Below are positions 46,801 to 54,706 of a stretch of DNA of 64,000 bases, piece by piece. The stretch covers positions 93,295 through 157,294 of the forward strand of contig CADDZJ010000002.1 in the NCBI GenBank assembly GCA_902812415.1. Direction: 5' to 3'. The notes under the pieces were generated by a model. It had not been told where the DNA came from. It did not search any database and saw nothing but the letters and a program-made list of their open reading frames with translations. Source of the DNA: Acidobacteriota bacterium. GTDB taxonomy: Bacteria > Acidobacteriota > Terriglobia > UBA7540. The position numbers and the translations under genes were made by a program. The first letter of the stretch is position 1. Every line of letters begins with the position of its first letter.

Positions 46801-49361
46801 GGGGGAGAAAGCGTGAGCCACGAGACGTTGGCGCTTGCCGTCCAGTTCAGCGTATTTCCGCCCAGGTTGCTCACCGTCAGTTGCTGGCTGGCGGGATTCC
46901 CTTGCCCATAGAAGGCCACAAAGCTCAGACCTGTTGGATTAACCCCTAGCGAAGGCGGCGGAGCGCCCGGCCCGTTGAGCGGCACAAAGACGACATCAAC
47001 CCAGTAATTGCTGGCGTCGTAACTCGAGGTTGGAAATCCGCTGAAACCGTAGCTGTAAACGCCGTTTGGGCCGTCCAAATTGTTAGCCAGGAAGTGCAAG
47101 GGGGACATGTCAACCGTGTTCGTGAAGTAAGCCAGATCGGCGGAATAGTGCCCGGAAGGAGCATAATACGAAGCCACGTAGGTGGTATTCGCAGTAATGC
47201 GCACCGGACTTGAAAAAGTCGCCTGCTGCCAGCCGGAGCTGCTTTCGTTTGTGAAGGTCACGCTGGCCAGAAGCGTGCCATTGCTCGTCCACAGATGTCC
47301 CACGTGCATTCCAGTGTTCGCCGAACTCTTATAAAACCGTATTCCCGTGATGAATCCATCGGTATCCGATCGGAACTTGACGCCAAATTCGCCGGCTGTG
47401 CTGTCGCCGCTGTCAGGAGTGCCTGGAACCGTGGAAGAACTCCATTCCTCGCAGGGGCAGACCTGGGCTGCAACCGTCACGTTCACTCCCGCTGAGGGCT
47501 TCTCCAGATTGGCGCTGTCATCCACCGCCCGGCTTTCGAGGGTGATTGAGCCGGATTCTGTCGGCGTCCAGTTATAGGTCCAGTTTGTGGTCCCTGAAGC
47601 TGGATGCCAGGTCGTCCCTCCATCAACGGAAACCTCCACTCCCGCCACCACGCCGCCTCCGGTATCACTGGCCGTTCCCGTGATAGCCACCGGCGTCCCC
47701 ACCTGCAAGGATGCGCTGGAAGTCGGAGAGGTGATGGTTGAAACCGGCGGAGTCGTATCTGTCGAAGCCGAAGCGGGAACGAGCCCTGATTGCAGTGTCG
47801 CCGGCTGCACTCCCATATCCGCCAGCAAATTCACTGTCGCCTGTTGCATGCGTATGTCCGTCGGCGGAGCCGAATAAAGAACATTATCGTGATTGCTGTC
47901 GAGGCCAAACGACCACTGCACGGTTCCTGCGCCAAAGACCAGCGCTCCGCTCGCAGCGCGATAAAGCGTCAGGCTGTGCGTTGCGGTGCCCGCGCCATAA
48001 GTTCCGGCATAATCCAGCAGGTAATCGGTGGTCAGCGAAACGGTCGTCGAAGAAAGATCGAACAATCCCGCCGGACGCCAACCATTATCCGCATCAATAT
48101 CCCACTCATAGCCCAGGGTTCCGGCCGGAAGCGTCGCCACCTGGCCGGAAGATAAACTGGCGATGCTGGTATTGCGCCAGAAGCGCAGTTTGCCATCGGC
48201 GGCAGGGACTTGAATGGACAGATCCAGATTGTCATTACCGGGCCCGTTCGCCACAAAAATCGTTCCGGTCAGAGCATTTTCCGGGCGGCCTCCATCGCCC
48301 GGAGGACTAAAGCGCGGGTCGCGCCAGCTTCCCGTCCAGGTCGGAGGATCAGCAGGATCAATGACGGCATTCGCCAGCGATTCCTTGTAACAAGCCATCG
48401 TGCGATAGGGGGTGTTCGAGCCGTCGATGCTGTTTTCCCACCGCGTCTTCCAGAAGACCTCGTTGCCGCTGAAGAAGGCCAGATTCACACCCGCAGCCAG
48501 CGCCGCCTCCACATTGGCGCGCTGCGGCCCTGACCAGTATTCATCGTGGCCTACCGAGAGATAGACCTTGTGGTTTTTAATCAGAGAACCATTGCGAGCG
48601 GCATCGATGCCTGTAAAATACGACACGTCGTATCCGTTCGCCTCAAGCCAGCGAACCATCGGGTATTCGGCGTAAAATACCCAACTCTCGGCATAGGCCG
48701 CGCTGCGGTTGTCAAAGGGGCGGTTATAGCTAACCTTATTGGCGCGAGCCTCCAGCCCACCGGTTGTCCCGTGATACAGGCTGTAGCCGCCATAGGAGTT
48801 ATAGGCTTCCCAGGTCTCATCTGAGGTCTGGAACAAAATATTGGAGTGGCTCGAATCATTGCGAACAATGAAAACAATATGGTTGTCAGCCCCCGTATCT
48901 GTCCTGATCAGGTGGGCGAAATAGATGCCGGAGGTGGCGTTGGCCGGCGCCTGCCACGAGGCTGAAACCGCCCAGTTGCCGCAGTCGTACAAGTTGGTGG
49001 CCGAATCCGTAAGGCAGGCGGGCTGGGTCTGAGGCAGAGCGACTGAAGGCTTGATGCTTGCAACCTTGCGCGCGCCCATCCCTCCGTAATATCCCATGCG
49101 ATAGATGTCGATGGTGTAGTTCTTGGCATTGGTATTGATCTTGAAAGAGATGGTCTGGCCCTGATTGACGCTGATATCGGTGGCAAATCCCACGATGGTA
49201 TCAGAGCCGCCGTTGCTCACATCCCACTCACTCGCCGGATTTCCCGGAAGGCAATTCTCCGCTTCGATAGGATTCGCAGGCGCTGAACAACTCGCCACAG
49301 CCTTCGTTCCCGAAGCAACCCAACACAGAGCCAGAATCAAGGGAATGATCCATCCCTTCAT
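43845..49361 (-). CDS. Giant secreted modular protein: DMFase-beta-like, DUF4082-like, BACON and LamG-like repeats
   Basis: An 1838-residue exported protein. After a signal peptide (MKGWIIPLILALCWVASG) comes a domain of about 500 residues resembling the N,N-dimethylformamidase beta-subunit family (IYRMGYYGG, FQTSDETWEAYN, VGHDEYWSG, FFSGNEVFWKTRWE). Then: Ig-like (about 534-632), DUF4082-like (632-795), BACON-like 1 (800-898), LamG-like 1 (900-1075), BACON 2 and 3 (1083-1280), LamG 2 (1285-1460), BACON 4 and 5 (1464-1656) and LamG 3 (1658-1838). The LamG-like modules share NYPGG-x-R-x-RVN-STGA and WNID-G. BACON and LamG modules usually bind carbohydrate, so a polysaccharide-associated surface protein is likely. 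I start at 49361, where the signal peptide begins; the frame extends to 49547 into the kinase gene. It lies between the BY-kinase and glycosyltransferase genes. Confidence 0.8.
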   Translation of the reverse strand: MKGWIIPLILALCWVASGTKAVASCSAPANPIEAENCLPGNPASEWDVSNGGSDTIVGFATDISVNQGQTISFKINTNAKNYTIDIYRMGYYGGMGARKVASIKPSVALPQTQPACLTDSATNLYDCGNWAVSASWQAPANATSGIYFAHLIRTDTGADNHIVFIVRNDSSHSNILFQTSDETWEAYNSYGGYSLYHGTTGGLEARANKVSYNRPFDNRSAAYAESWVFYAEYPMVRWLEANGYDVSYFTGIDAARNGSLIKNHKVYLSVGHDEYWSGPQRANVEAALAAGVNLAFFSGNEVFWKTRWENSIDGSNTPYRTMACYKESLANAVIDPADPPTWTGSWRDPRFSPPGDGGRPENALTGTIFVANGPGNDNLDLSIQVPAADGKLRFWRNTSIASLSSGQVATLPAGTLGYEWDIDADNGWRPAGLFDLSSTTVSLTTDYLLDYAGTYGAGTATHSLTLYRAASGALVFGAGTVQWSFGLDSNHDNVLYSAPPTDIRMQQATVNLLADMGVQPATLQSGLVPASASTDTTPPVSTITSPTSSASLQVGTPVAITGTASDTGGGVVAGVEVSVDGGTTWHPASGTTNWTYNWTPTESGSITLESRAVDDSANLEKPSAGVNVTVAAQVCPCEEWSSSTVPGTPDSGDSTAGEFGVKFRSDTDGFITGIRFYKSSANTGMHVGHLWTSNGTLLASVTFTNESSSGWQQATFSSPVRITANTTYVASYYAPSGHYSADLAYFTNTVDMSPLHFLANNLDGPNGVYSYGFSGFPTSSYDASNYWVDVVFVPLNGPGAPPPSLGVNPTGLSFVAFYGQGNPASQQLTVSNLGGNTLNWTASANVSWLTLSPPSGTAPSTITVTANTAGLALGTYNGTITITASGASNSPQTISVTLTVAQELFLSNFDDGSMQGWAISPLGLASNWSVVNKALQYNGGGHTQVYAGNSAWTDYSFQADIKLSTLNNYPGGIRGRVNPSTGAAYTVWLYPAQGLIKLFRTVAWNIDAGATQLGQGSVTFDAVNFHTVKLTFQGSQIQVFYDGQQVINVTDASYPSGMVALDVSNQVVTFDNVLAVTTASLPSSSLTLSSNSLSFSANYQGPNPSPQTVQLTSSGGSLAWTGVSSASWLSVSPTSGATSNSLQVSVNSSTLAAGSYSGTIQVTSLGAANSPQTINVSLNVIVPPPAIALAPSLFNFSATVGQPSPASQTLAVTNSGNGVLSWTAAGDSSWLTLSPTSGSTPGSTSVGTNITGLSPGDYNGNVTVSSSGAVNSPQTVPVSLRLLAQDMSENFSDQGAGWIVSPLGHAGGWSVSNGVYSYNGGGETQSCAGNGAWSDYTFDANILLSSLSNYPGGVRARVNPSTGAGYAVWLYPGSGVAILYRVPQWNIDGGGTTMLAQAAVHFDNTAYHDLRMDFRGSQITVYWDGNFLMSATDSSYSSGFVCLDVSNQPISYKNIQVAAIQTEVALDAPSPSSLVFSSAPGQSPSSQTVNISAGGAATTWAVTTNASWLTATASNSLTPGVVTVSANGSGLSEGTYTGNVSVFAPGASNSPVVIPVTFGVKTAVMNVTATGLTFFGAIGHNPSSQTISVANAGTGNLSWTASADSSWIDLNPTSGTAPSTITVSPDVSSLSAGQYNGNVTVSSNDVENSPATVPVSLQVGTWLFSDDFSSGSASQWTVSPMGSASNWSVVNGAYTYNGAGASQSWAGSASWSNYTVAVDFKLSSLSDYPGGIRGRVNTSTGAGYGVWIYPAEGILKLFAIPQWNIDGGGTVLLGTSSAVKMDTNWHNLRIVMQGSSIKVYFDNALVIQVTDTRYTQGAVALDVSNQPISFDNIAVIGF

Positions 49362-49467
49362 CCTTGGAAACCGACAATCGCCGCCGTCAAACAGAGACTC
49401 CACGAGGTTTGTCTTTATGCTGAATCTTCTCACAGTATCGCGCCGGGCTCCAAAGAGGGGTCTGGCT

Positions 49468-50283
49468 TCACTGGTCTTTTGAATTGGGATCAACGTGGTA
49501 TCGGCCCAGGTAACGGTAATAAGAGTCGAGGCAAAGGGTGGCCTCATTGAGGATCACGCCCCGCACCCGATCGCCCAGCGCCTCAAAGGATTTTGTGACG
49601 AGCTCCTGCGAGGTGCGACGCGCTCGAATCACCAGCACAACGCCTTCCGCAAACGAGCATAATTCGGCCACGTCGGAAAAAGGAAAGATGGGGGGAGCGT
49701 CGATGACTAACCATTGGAACTTGCTGCGCGCCCAACTGAAGAATTTCTTCACATCGACGCTGTTGAAAAAACGAACCGGGTTCGTATGCGCCTTGGCCAC
49801 CATCGCCGCATACAACGGCAACCCGTCGATCACCGCCACGACATCCTCAGGCTCCACTTTCTCAGACGCCAGGGACTCCATCCCGTGCACAACTGAGCAT
49901 CCGAGAAAACGCGCAATTGAAGGCCGCCGGAGATCGCACTCAATGAGCAGCGTGGGAAGCTTCTTTTCCGCCAGCGCCCAGGCTAAATTAACGGCGCTGA
50001 AGGTTTTGCCGTCGCCCGCCGACGGGCTGCTGACGACCAGGGATGAGCCTTGCGGATATTGAGCCGCCAGCTTCCGCCGCAATAATCGGAACTGTTCGGC
50101 GGCCACGCCCTTGGGTTCTGTCCGAAAAATGGTGCGAGCATTGGGGTCATGGGTGAGAGTCAGTTTGCGAAAACCATTGGCGCTCGGCTTCGGAATCAAA
50201 TCATAACTGGGAGATTCCCGGCGAGCGGGAGAAACCAGCTCCAGGCCGTGCGCCCGGTTCATTGCGTCAAAGATTCGGCTCAT
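49468..50283 (-). CDS. CpsD/CapB-like BY-kinase family ATPase
   Basis: A 271-residue cytoplasmic protein of the bacterial tyrosine-kinase/ParA-like group. Walker A is S-P-S-A-G-D-G-K-T at 86-94, Walker A' is L-I-E-C-D-L-R-R-P around D117, and Walker B is L-V-I-D-A-P-P near 194-200. The C-terminus has a short tyrosine cluster (YYRYLGRYH), suited to autophosphorylation. Together with the separate Wzc-like membrane protein upstream it would control chain length and export. The ATG at 50281-50283 overlaps the upstream stop as ATGA; a longer frame exists but is not needed. Confidence 0.85.
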   Translation of the reverse strand: MSRIFDAMNRAHGLELVSPARRESPSYDLIPKPSANGFRKLTLTHDPNARTIFRTEPKGVAAEQFRLLRRKLAAQYPQGSSLVVSSPSAGDGKTFSAVNLAWALAEKKLPTLLIECDLRRPSIARFLGCSVVHGMESLASEKVEPEDVVAVIDGLPLYAAMVAKAHTNPVRFFNSVDVKKFFSWARSKFQWLVIDAPPIFPFSDVAELCSFAEGVVLVIRARRTSQELVTKSFEALGDRVRGVILNEATLCLDSYYRYLGRYHVDPNSKDQ

Positions 50284-51827
50284 AAGATGGGGTGCACCTT
50301 CCAGAGAAACCCTGCCACCAGCAGGCACGCCAGCACCGCCGCACAGGCCGCGATAAAGGCGATCCCAACCCGGCGGCGCCGTTCCCGGGGAGTTTCAACA
50401 CGCGGGACCGTCGCCAGGAACGAGACCGTTTTGGGAAGAATATTTCTCAACTCCGTTTCCGCCTTGACAGCCGTGTTCAACTTCTCCCGGCCCATAAAGA
50501 ATCCGCAGGAAGCGAGAAGCGAGGCGCAAGCCGCCGCCAGCATCAGCAACAGGCGCTTGGGCTTGAACGGCTTTTCAGGAGCCCGCGCCGGATCGAGAAT
50601 TGTAAAGCGCTCCGCTTTCTGCTTTTTCTCAAGGTCCGTCGCCATCTCCGCGCTATAGGTCTTCTCGAGCAACGAATCGTAGAGTTTCTTGGAGGTCTCG
50701 TAATTCCGGCTCAGATCGGCAATCTGCTCCTCCCGCAACGGCTCCGCGTCGATTTTGGCCTGATAGGCCGCAATCTGGGATTGAATCGCCGCTCTCTGAT
50801 TCTTCAGCTTGCTCTCCTCGCGCTTGATGATCTCAAGCCGCACGGCGGCGGAGGAGGTTTTGGGCGGGGCCTTTTGCAGGCTGGGCGGCGGCAGTTTCTC
50901 GAGCCGCTCGTTAATGTGTTGCAACCGGTGTTCAAGCGAAATCACATCCGGATAGGCGGGCGAATACCGCGCGCGCATGGCGTCCAGCTTCTTCTGAACC
51001 TGGTCTTTCTCAACTTCGAGACTTTCTCTCTCACCCAGCGGCCCTGACGGAACTCCGGATCCCACAGCGCCTGCCGGCAAGCCCAGAAGCAGCAGCCGTT
51101 CCTGTTCCAAGTGGTCCAGAGCATCCGAGTTTGCCTGAAGCTCCATCCGCAATCCAGCCACTGTTTGCAGATTGGCCTGCAACTGGTCGGGCATCTCTCC
51201 CAAATGCTCCATTCGGAATTGTCGAAGCGACCTTTCCTGCTGCTCCAGAGCCTTATTCGCCCGTTGCAAATGGGAGTCGAGGAACGCCGTCGTCCCCACC
51301 GCCTGCTGCTCGCGGCTCTGCTCATTCCATTCAATAAAGGTCGCCGCCAAACGATTGGCAACCTCCGCCACCTTCAGCGGGTCGCGTCCTTCGTAGCTGA
51401 TCGTAAAGGCGCTCAACGCCTCCCCCGACCCCTCTTTGACTTCAATCTGGATCGCCTTGCGCATCCGTTCCACAATCTGCTCGATGGGATAAGAGCCGCG
51501 CATCTCCGGATAAAGCCCAAATTCCTCAATAATCCGCTCCAGCCGCGTAAAGCTGAGCACTTCCTGGCTTAAGGTATTCAACCGCTCCGAGGGATTGGAA
51601 TCTACCGTGGGGACCACGTACCTTTCAGGAATCTTTTGCGGATCAACCAGGATCGTGGTGGTGGCGCGATACGAGTCAGGCAAAAGGGCGATGATCATGG
51701 TGGCGGCAAGGGTCAGCATCAACGTGGTGAACAAAATCCAGCCTTTGTAATAAAGGAGGATGTGCCAGTACTCTAGGATTTGCGCCACTGATTTTTCCTG
51801 AACTTGATTTTTCATCGAGGCGTTCAT
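50280..51827 (-). CDS. Wzc-like polysaccharide chain-length determinant (no kinase domain)
   Basis: A 515-residue inner-membrane protein: a cytoplasmic N-terminus, helix 1 (ILFTTLMLTLAATMIIALL), a Wzz domain (YRATTTILVDPQKIPERYV), a long periplasmic coiled coil (about 180-400), then D-P-A-R-A-P-E-K-P-F-K-P-K-R, the proline-rich motif before a membrane helix. It has an additional C-terminal membrane helix pair instead of a kinase, the kinase being the next gene. It matches chain-length proteins of exosortase loci. ATG at 51827 follows AAGG; a GTG at 51830 is an alternative. Confidence 0.85.
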   Translation of the reverse strand: MNASMKNQVQEKSVAQILEYWHILLYYKGWILFTTLMLTLAATMIIALLPDSYRATTTILVDPQKIPERYVVPTVDSNPSERLNTLSQEVLSFTRLERIIEEFGLYPEMRGSYPIEQIVERMRKAIQIEVKEGSGEALSAFTISYEGRDPLKVAEVANRLAATFIEWNEQSREQQAVGTTAFLDSHLQRANKALEQQERSLRQFRMEHLGEMPDQLQANLQTVAGLRMELQANSDALDHLEQERLLLLGLPAGAVGSGVPSGPLGERESLEVEKDQVQKKLDAMRARYSPAYPDVISLEHRLQHINERLEKLPPPSLQKAPPKTSSAAVRLEIIKREESKLKNQRAAIQSQIAAYQAKIDAEPLREEQIADLSRNYETSKKLYDSLLEKTYSAEMATDLEKKQKAERFTILDPARAPEKPFKPKRLLLMLAAACASLLASCGFFMGREKLNTAVKAETELRNILPKTVSFLATVPRVETPRERRRRVGIAFIAACAAVLACLLVAGFLWKVHPIL

Positions 51828-51858
51828 CACCTTAGCCTTTGTGGGTCATTTCAAAGCG

Positions 51859-53253
51859 TTATTTGGCTCCGCGGCTCACCAGCATCACCTTGAAAGTCTC
51901 GAGAATAATGGCCCAATCGAGCAGCAGCGATAAATGCTTGATATAGAACAAGTCGAATTCCAGTTTGCTCTTCGCATCCTGCACGCTCGCCCCGTACCGG
52001 AATTTCACCTGCGCCCATCCGGTAATGCCGGGCCGCACCGAGTGGCGCTCGGTGAAAAAGGGGATTTCCTTTTCAAGAAGAGTGCAAAAATAAGGCTGCT
52101 CAGGCCGCGGACCCACCAGGCTCATCTCACCCTTGAGCACGTTGAAAAGCTGCGGCAATTCATCCAGGCGATACTTTCGCAGGATGCGCCCCACGCTCGT
52201 AATCCGGCAGTCGCCATCCGCCGTCCAGCTCGGGCCGTGGACATCTGCATCCTGACGCATGGACCTGAATTTCAGCATTTCAAAGGGAACCCCGCGCAAT
52301 CCCAGCCGTGTCTGGCGAAAAAGAACTGGCCTCCCGCTCTCCAGCCGGATCGCCGCCGCAATCAAGCCCATGACCGGCAGCGTCAAAATAATTCCGATCA
52401 AGGCGCCCAGGATATCGAAGGCGCGCTTCAGGGACTTCACGGAGCGCGATTTCCGAAAACCGCCGGAAAGAATCAGCCAGCTTGCCGAGAGATGTTCCAA
52501 GGGAATTCTTCCCGTAATTTCCTCATGAAAAGTGGGAGTGTCCTGAACGCGAATGCCTGCGAGCTTGAGCCTTACCAGCTCCCGCAAAGGCATGCTGCCA
52601 CGACGTTCCGAGAGCGAGAGCACCACATGATCGACCCCTTCGCGCTCGACAATCTCCTCCAATTGACTGACGGCTCCGATAACCTTGGGATTTACCAGCG
52701 ACTTGCCCAGGTTTTCGCCTTTCTCATCCAGAAACCCCACCACTTTCAGGTTCAACTCAGGGTGCTTGAGAATCTCGCGCACAAGGGAGATGCCCGCCTT
52801 GGAAGTGCCCACCATTAAAACCCGCTCCACATCGCGCAAGAGCGACCCTCGTTTGATGAGAAACAGATGCCAGGACAGAATGAGAACAAGGCTGATCGGA
52901 ATGCCGAGGGCGGCAATTTCCTTCCCGGGGCTTAAAGCAGGGCTGACGTAATATAACGCGCCCAGCGCCAAAGCGGCGACGGCGAAGGATTGCAAGAGTC
53001 GGATAAAGACAACGCTATATCGCCGGGTGAGCTGGAGATTGAAAATCTCGTTATAGTAAAGAGCGAGACCGTAAACCAGAAAGATCACCGTCCATTGCCC
53101 CGCCTCAGTGAACGGATCAGAAAATGATGAAAACGACCCGAACGTCCAGAGGGAGCCGAGGTTGTCGGCCATCCACAGGCCGAGCGCAATCAAAACCGTG
53201 TCCGAAACCGCCAGGAAAAGGGTGTTACGATGAATGCCGCCGATTCTGGACAT
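51859..53253 (-). CDS. Undecaprenyl-phosphate sugar phosphotransferase (WcaJ/EpsB-like)
   Basis: A 464-residue polyisoprenyl-phosphate hexose-1-phosphate transferase that loads the first sugar onto the lipid carrier. It has four N-terminal helices, a CoA-binding-like Rossmann domain ([18 protein letters not shown]), a fifth hydrophobic hairpin ([20 protein letters not shown]), and the catalytic domain with [32 protein letters not shown]. It precedes the chain-length gene by about 30 bp and follows the antiterminator, so it opens the polysaccharide-assembly block proper. Start is an ATG at 53253, with a GTG codon directly upstream. Confidence 0.9.
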   Translation of the reverse strand: MSRIGGIHRNTLFLAVSDTVLIALGLWMADNLGSLWTFGSFSSFSDPFTEAGQWTVIFLVYGLALYYNEIFNLQLTRRYSVVFIRLLQSFAVAALALGALYYVSPALSPGKEIAALGIPISLVLILSWHLFLIKRGSLLRDVERVLMVGTSKAGISLVREILKHPELNLKVVGFLDEKGENLGKSLVNPKVIGAVSQLEEIVEREGVDHVVLSLSERRGSMPLRELVRLKLAGIRVQDTPTFHEEITGRIPLEHLSASWLILSGGFRKSRSVKSLKRAFDILGALIGIILTLPVMGLIAAAIRLESGRPVLFRQTRLGLRGVPFEMLKFRSMRQDADVHGPSWTADGDCRITSVGRILRKYRLDELPQLFNVLKGEMSLVGPRPEQPYFCTLLEKEIPFFTERHSVRPGITGWAQVKFRYGASVQDAKSKLEFDLFYIKHLSLLLDWAIILETFKVMLVSRGAK

Positions 53254-53317
53254 CACAAATGCTTCGAAGACGCGCTTCTGAGAGACTCGCTCTCTCGAAA
53301 ATCACTCATGCCGGTCA

Positions 53318-53335
53318 TTCCCGCGAAAGCGGGAA
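53318..53335. repeat. Short hairpin TTCCCGC-GAAA-GCGGGAA
   Basis: A perfect 7-bp stem with a GAAA tetraloop on the plus strand, within the 147-bp gap between the antiterminator and the sugar phosphotransferase genes. The surrounding words (GTCATTCCCGCGAAAGCGGGAA) resemble a widespread bacterial REP-like hairpin. It could pause polymerase at the head of the operon, but there is no T-run. Confidence 0.5.
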
Positions 53336-53403
53336 GCTGGAATCCATGAGCCAGCCACTCCCCACCTTTTCATCAGAAGAACGGCCGCCCTCTTTAACCG
53401 CCC

Positions 53404-53919
53404 TTAAACCATCGAGGCGTCAATCTCAACCGCGACCGACTTGGCAAGCAATTCCACCGAGAGCACCAACCGCATCTGGCTCTTTTTGCGAACCAGAATG
53501 CCTTCGATTCCGGCAAGCGGCCCTGCCTTGACCCTGACCCGATCACCACATTTGAGGAAAGGATGGGGCTCGGCGTGCGAGAAGCTCTCGACCATGCGGC
53601 GCACATCCTCAATCTCTGCCTCAGGGATCACCGCCGCCTGGCCCGCAACGTTTACGATCTCGCAAATGCCCGGAGTAGTAAGAATCTGGAGCCGGCGGTC
53701 TAATCCTCCCCGAATGAACACGTAGGAAGGAAAGAGCGGAAGGGAAACGGTTTTGGTACGGTCCTTCCATCGATGCAGGGCGGCGTAAACCGGAAAGAAG
53801 ACCTCAAACCCTTTGCCGGCGAGAATCTCGGCTACCGTCTTTTCATGCTGGTGACGCGTGTAGATCGCGTGCCACCCTAAGTTTGATTGATCCCCATCCA
53901 TGCCGTTCATCGAAGACAT
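53404..53919 (-). CDS. NusG-like specialised transcription antiterminator (UpxY/RfaH type)
   Basis: A 171-residue NusG paralogue. The NGN domain reads LGWHAIYTRHQHEKTVAEILAGKGFEVFFPVY with L-F-P-S-Y-V-F-I-R, and the C-terminal KOW domain reads KCGDRVRVKAGPLAGIEGIL. Such paralogues sit at the head of long surface-polysaccharide operons and prevent early termination, which fits the 35 kb of co-oriented genes that follow. A GGCGGAG ribosome site precedes the ATG. I looked for an ops-like recruitment element and saw only a weak resemblance (GGGCGGTTAAAG, minus strand, just after the gene). Confidence 0.9.
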   Translation of the reverse strand: MSSMNGMDGDQSNLGWHAIYTRHQHEKTVAEILAGKGFEVFFPVYAALHRWKDRTKTVSLPLFPSYVFIRGGLDRRLQILTTPGICEIVNVAGQAAVIPEAEIEDVRRMVESFSHAEPHPFLKCGDRVRVKAGPLAGIEGILVRKKSQMRLVLSVELLAKSVAVEIDASMV

Positions 53920-54117
53920 AGCTCCGCCCTCTGACTCACAGGCCGGTTTTTATCCTGCAAGCCCACACACTTCGATTGTTGGGGAGGAAAATCTGCGGGT
54001 CCGCTCAGCCGCAGCTCAGTCGTCCAAGGCTCTTAACTGAGCCTCCCCCTTCAAGGGCTGAGCGTCAAATCAAACGGTTTCAAGCAAAAGCCTTCAAATC
54101 ACAACCCTCCACTCCGA
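53920..54117. other. Short spacer between PilZ and antiterminator genes
   Basis: About 200 bp without a gene. As it lies directly before the antiterminator gene on the minus strand it is a likely site for a promoter of the polysaccharide block, but I cannot point to a convincing -35/-10 pair. Confidence 0.3.
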
Positions 54118-54459
54118 TCACGGCCTCAGCAAACGGTAACGCAGGATTTGAGCCGCCAGCAGATGAAGATTCTCACATTCGGCAATGGACGACGCGCGAA
54201 CGATCTTTCCGTAACAAAACACTTCCGCAGCGCCTTCTGAAATCTCCACGGGAAGCGTAAAGCTTATTTCAATCGCCGCACTCAATTCAGCCAACGACCC
54301 ACTCCGAAACAGCACTCCCGAACTGCTGATATTTTCGGTCTGACCATCTCGCCATGCCCGATCGCCGCCGACGCGATAACGAAGCGGAACCTGAAGCAAA
54401 AAGCGCTTTGCGCGAGATCGAATACTCGGCTTGGTTTCAACTTGAACACTTTCCAACAC
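54118..54459 (-). CDS. PilZ domain protein 1
   Basis: A single-domain PilZ protein of about 113 residues, a family that usually binds cyclic di-GMP. It has the basic N-terminal patch RSRAKRFLLQVPLRYR and the N-I-S-S-S-G-V-L-F turn of the D/N-x-S-x-x-G motif. The basic motif reads R-x-x-R rather than the canonical R-x-x-x-R, so ligand binding needs testing. I take a GTG start at 54459 with GAGGGGGAAG upstream; a TTG at 54477 would add six residues. A close paralogue lies at 59759. Position between the TPR and antiterminator genes suggests control of polysaccharide export. Confidence 0.8.
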   Translation of the reverse strand: MLESVQVETKPSIRSRAKRFLLQVPLRYRVGGDRAWRDGQTENISSSGVLFRSGSLAELSAAIEISFTLPVEISEGAAEVFCYGKIVRASSIAECENLHLLAAQILRYRLLRP

Positions 54460-54612
54460 CGCGCTCTTCCCCCTCAACCGATAGCGTCAAACCCGGCGAA
54501 CCCTCAAGACGCTCCCGGTTCTTACCACCCTTTTAATCTGAACTGGATACCCCTCACATGAATTCATCGTACCAGCCCTACAGTTATTGGCAATCGCCCG
54601 TCGGTTCTATGG

Positions 54613-54636
54613 AAATAGCACCTGTTGGTGCTATTT
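54613..54636. promoter_or_regulatory. Perfect 10-bp palindromic hairpin between TPR and PilZ genes
   Basis: AAATAGCACC and its reverse complement GGTGCTATTT flank a TGTT loop. It sits about 70 bp beyond the TPR gene stop and 135 bp before the PilZ start on the minus strand. It could be a weak terminator (ends in ATTT) or an operator for the downstream genes. Confidence 0.5.
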
Positions 54637-54706
54637 GAATTCCTTTCCGGCCGGCGTGAATTACTGATACCGCAATGGTTCGACGCCTGTCATTTCAGCC
54701 TCTCTC

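Noticed and set aside
50292..51047. Plus-strand 251-codon frame
   Set aside because: Antisense to the coiled-coil part of the Wzc-like protein; composition is that of a reverse-strand shadow.
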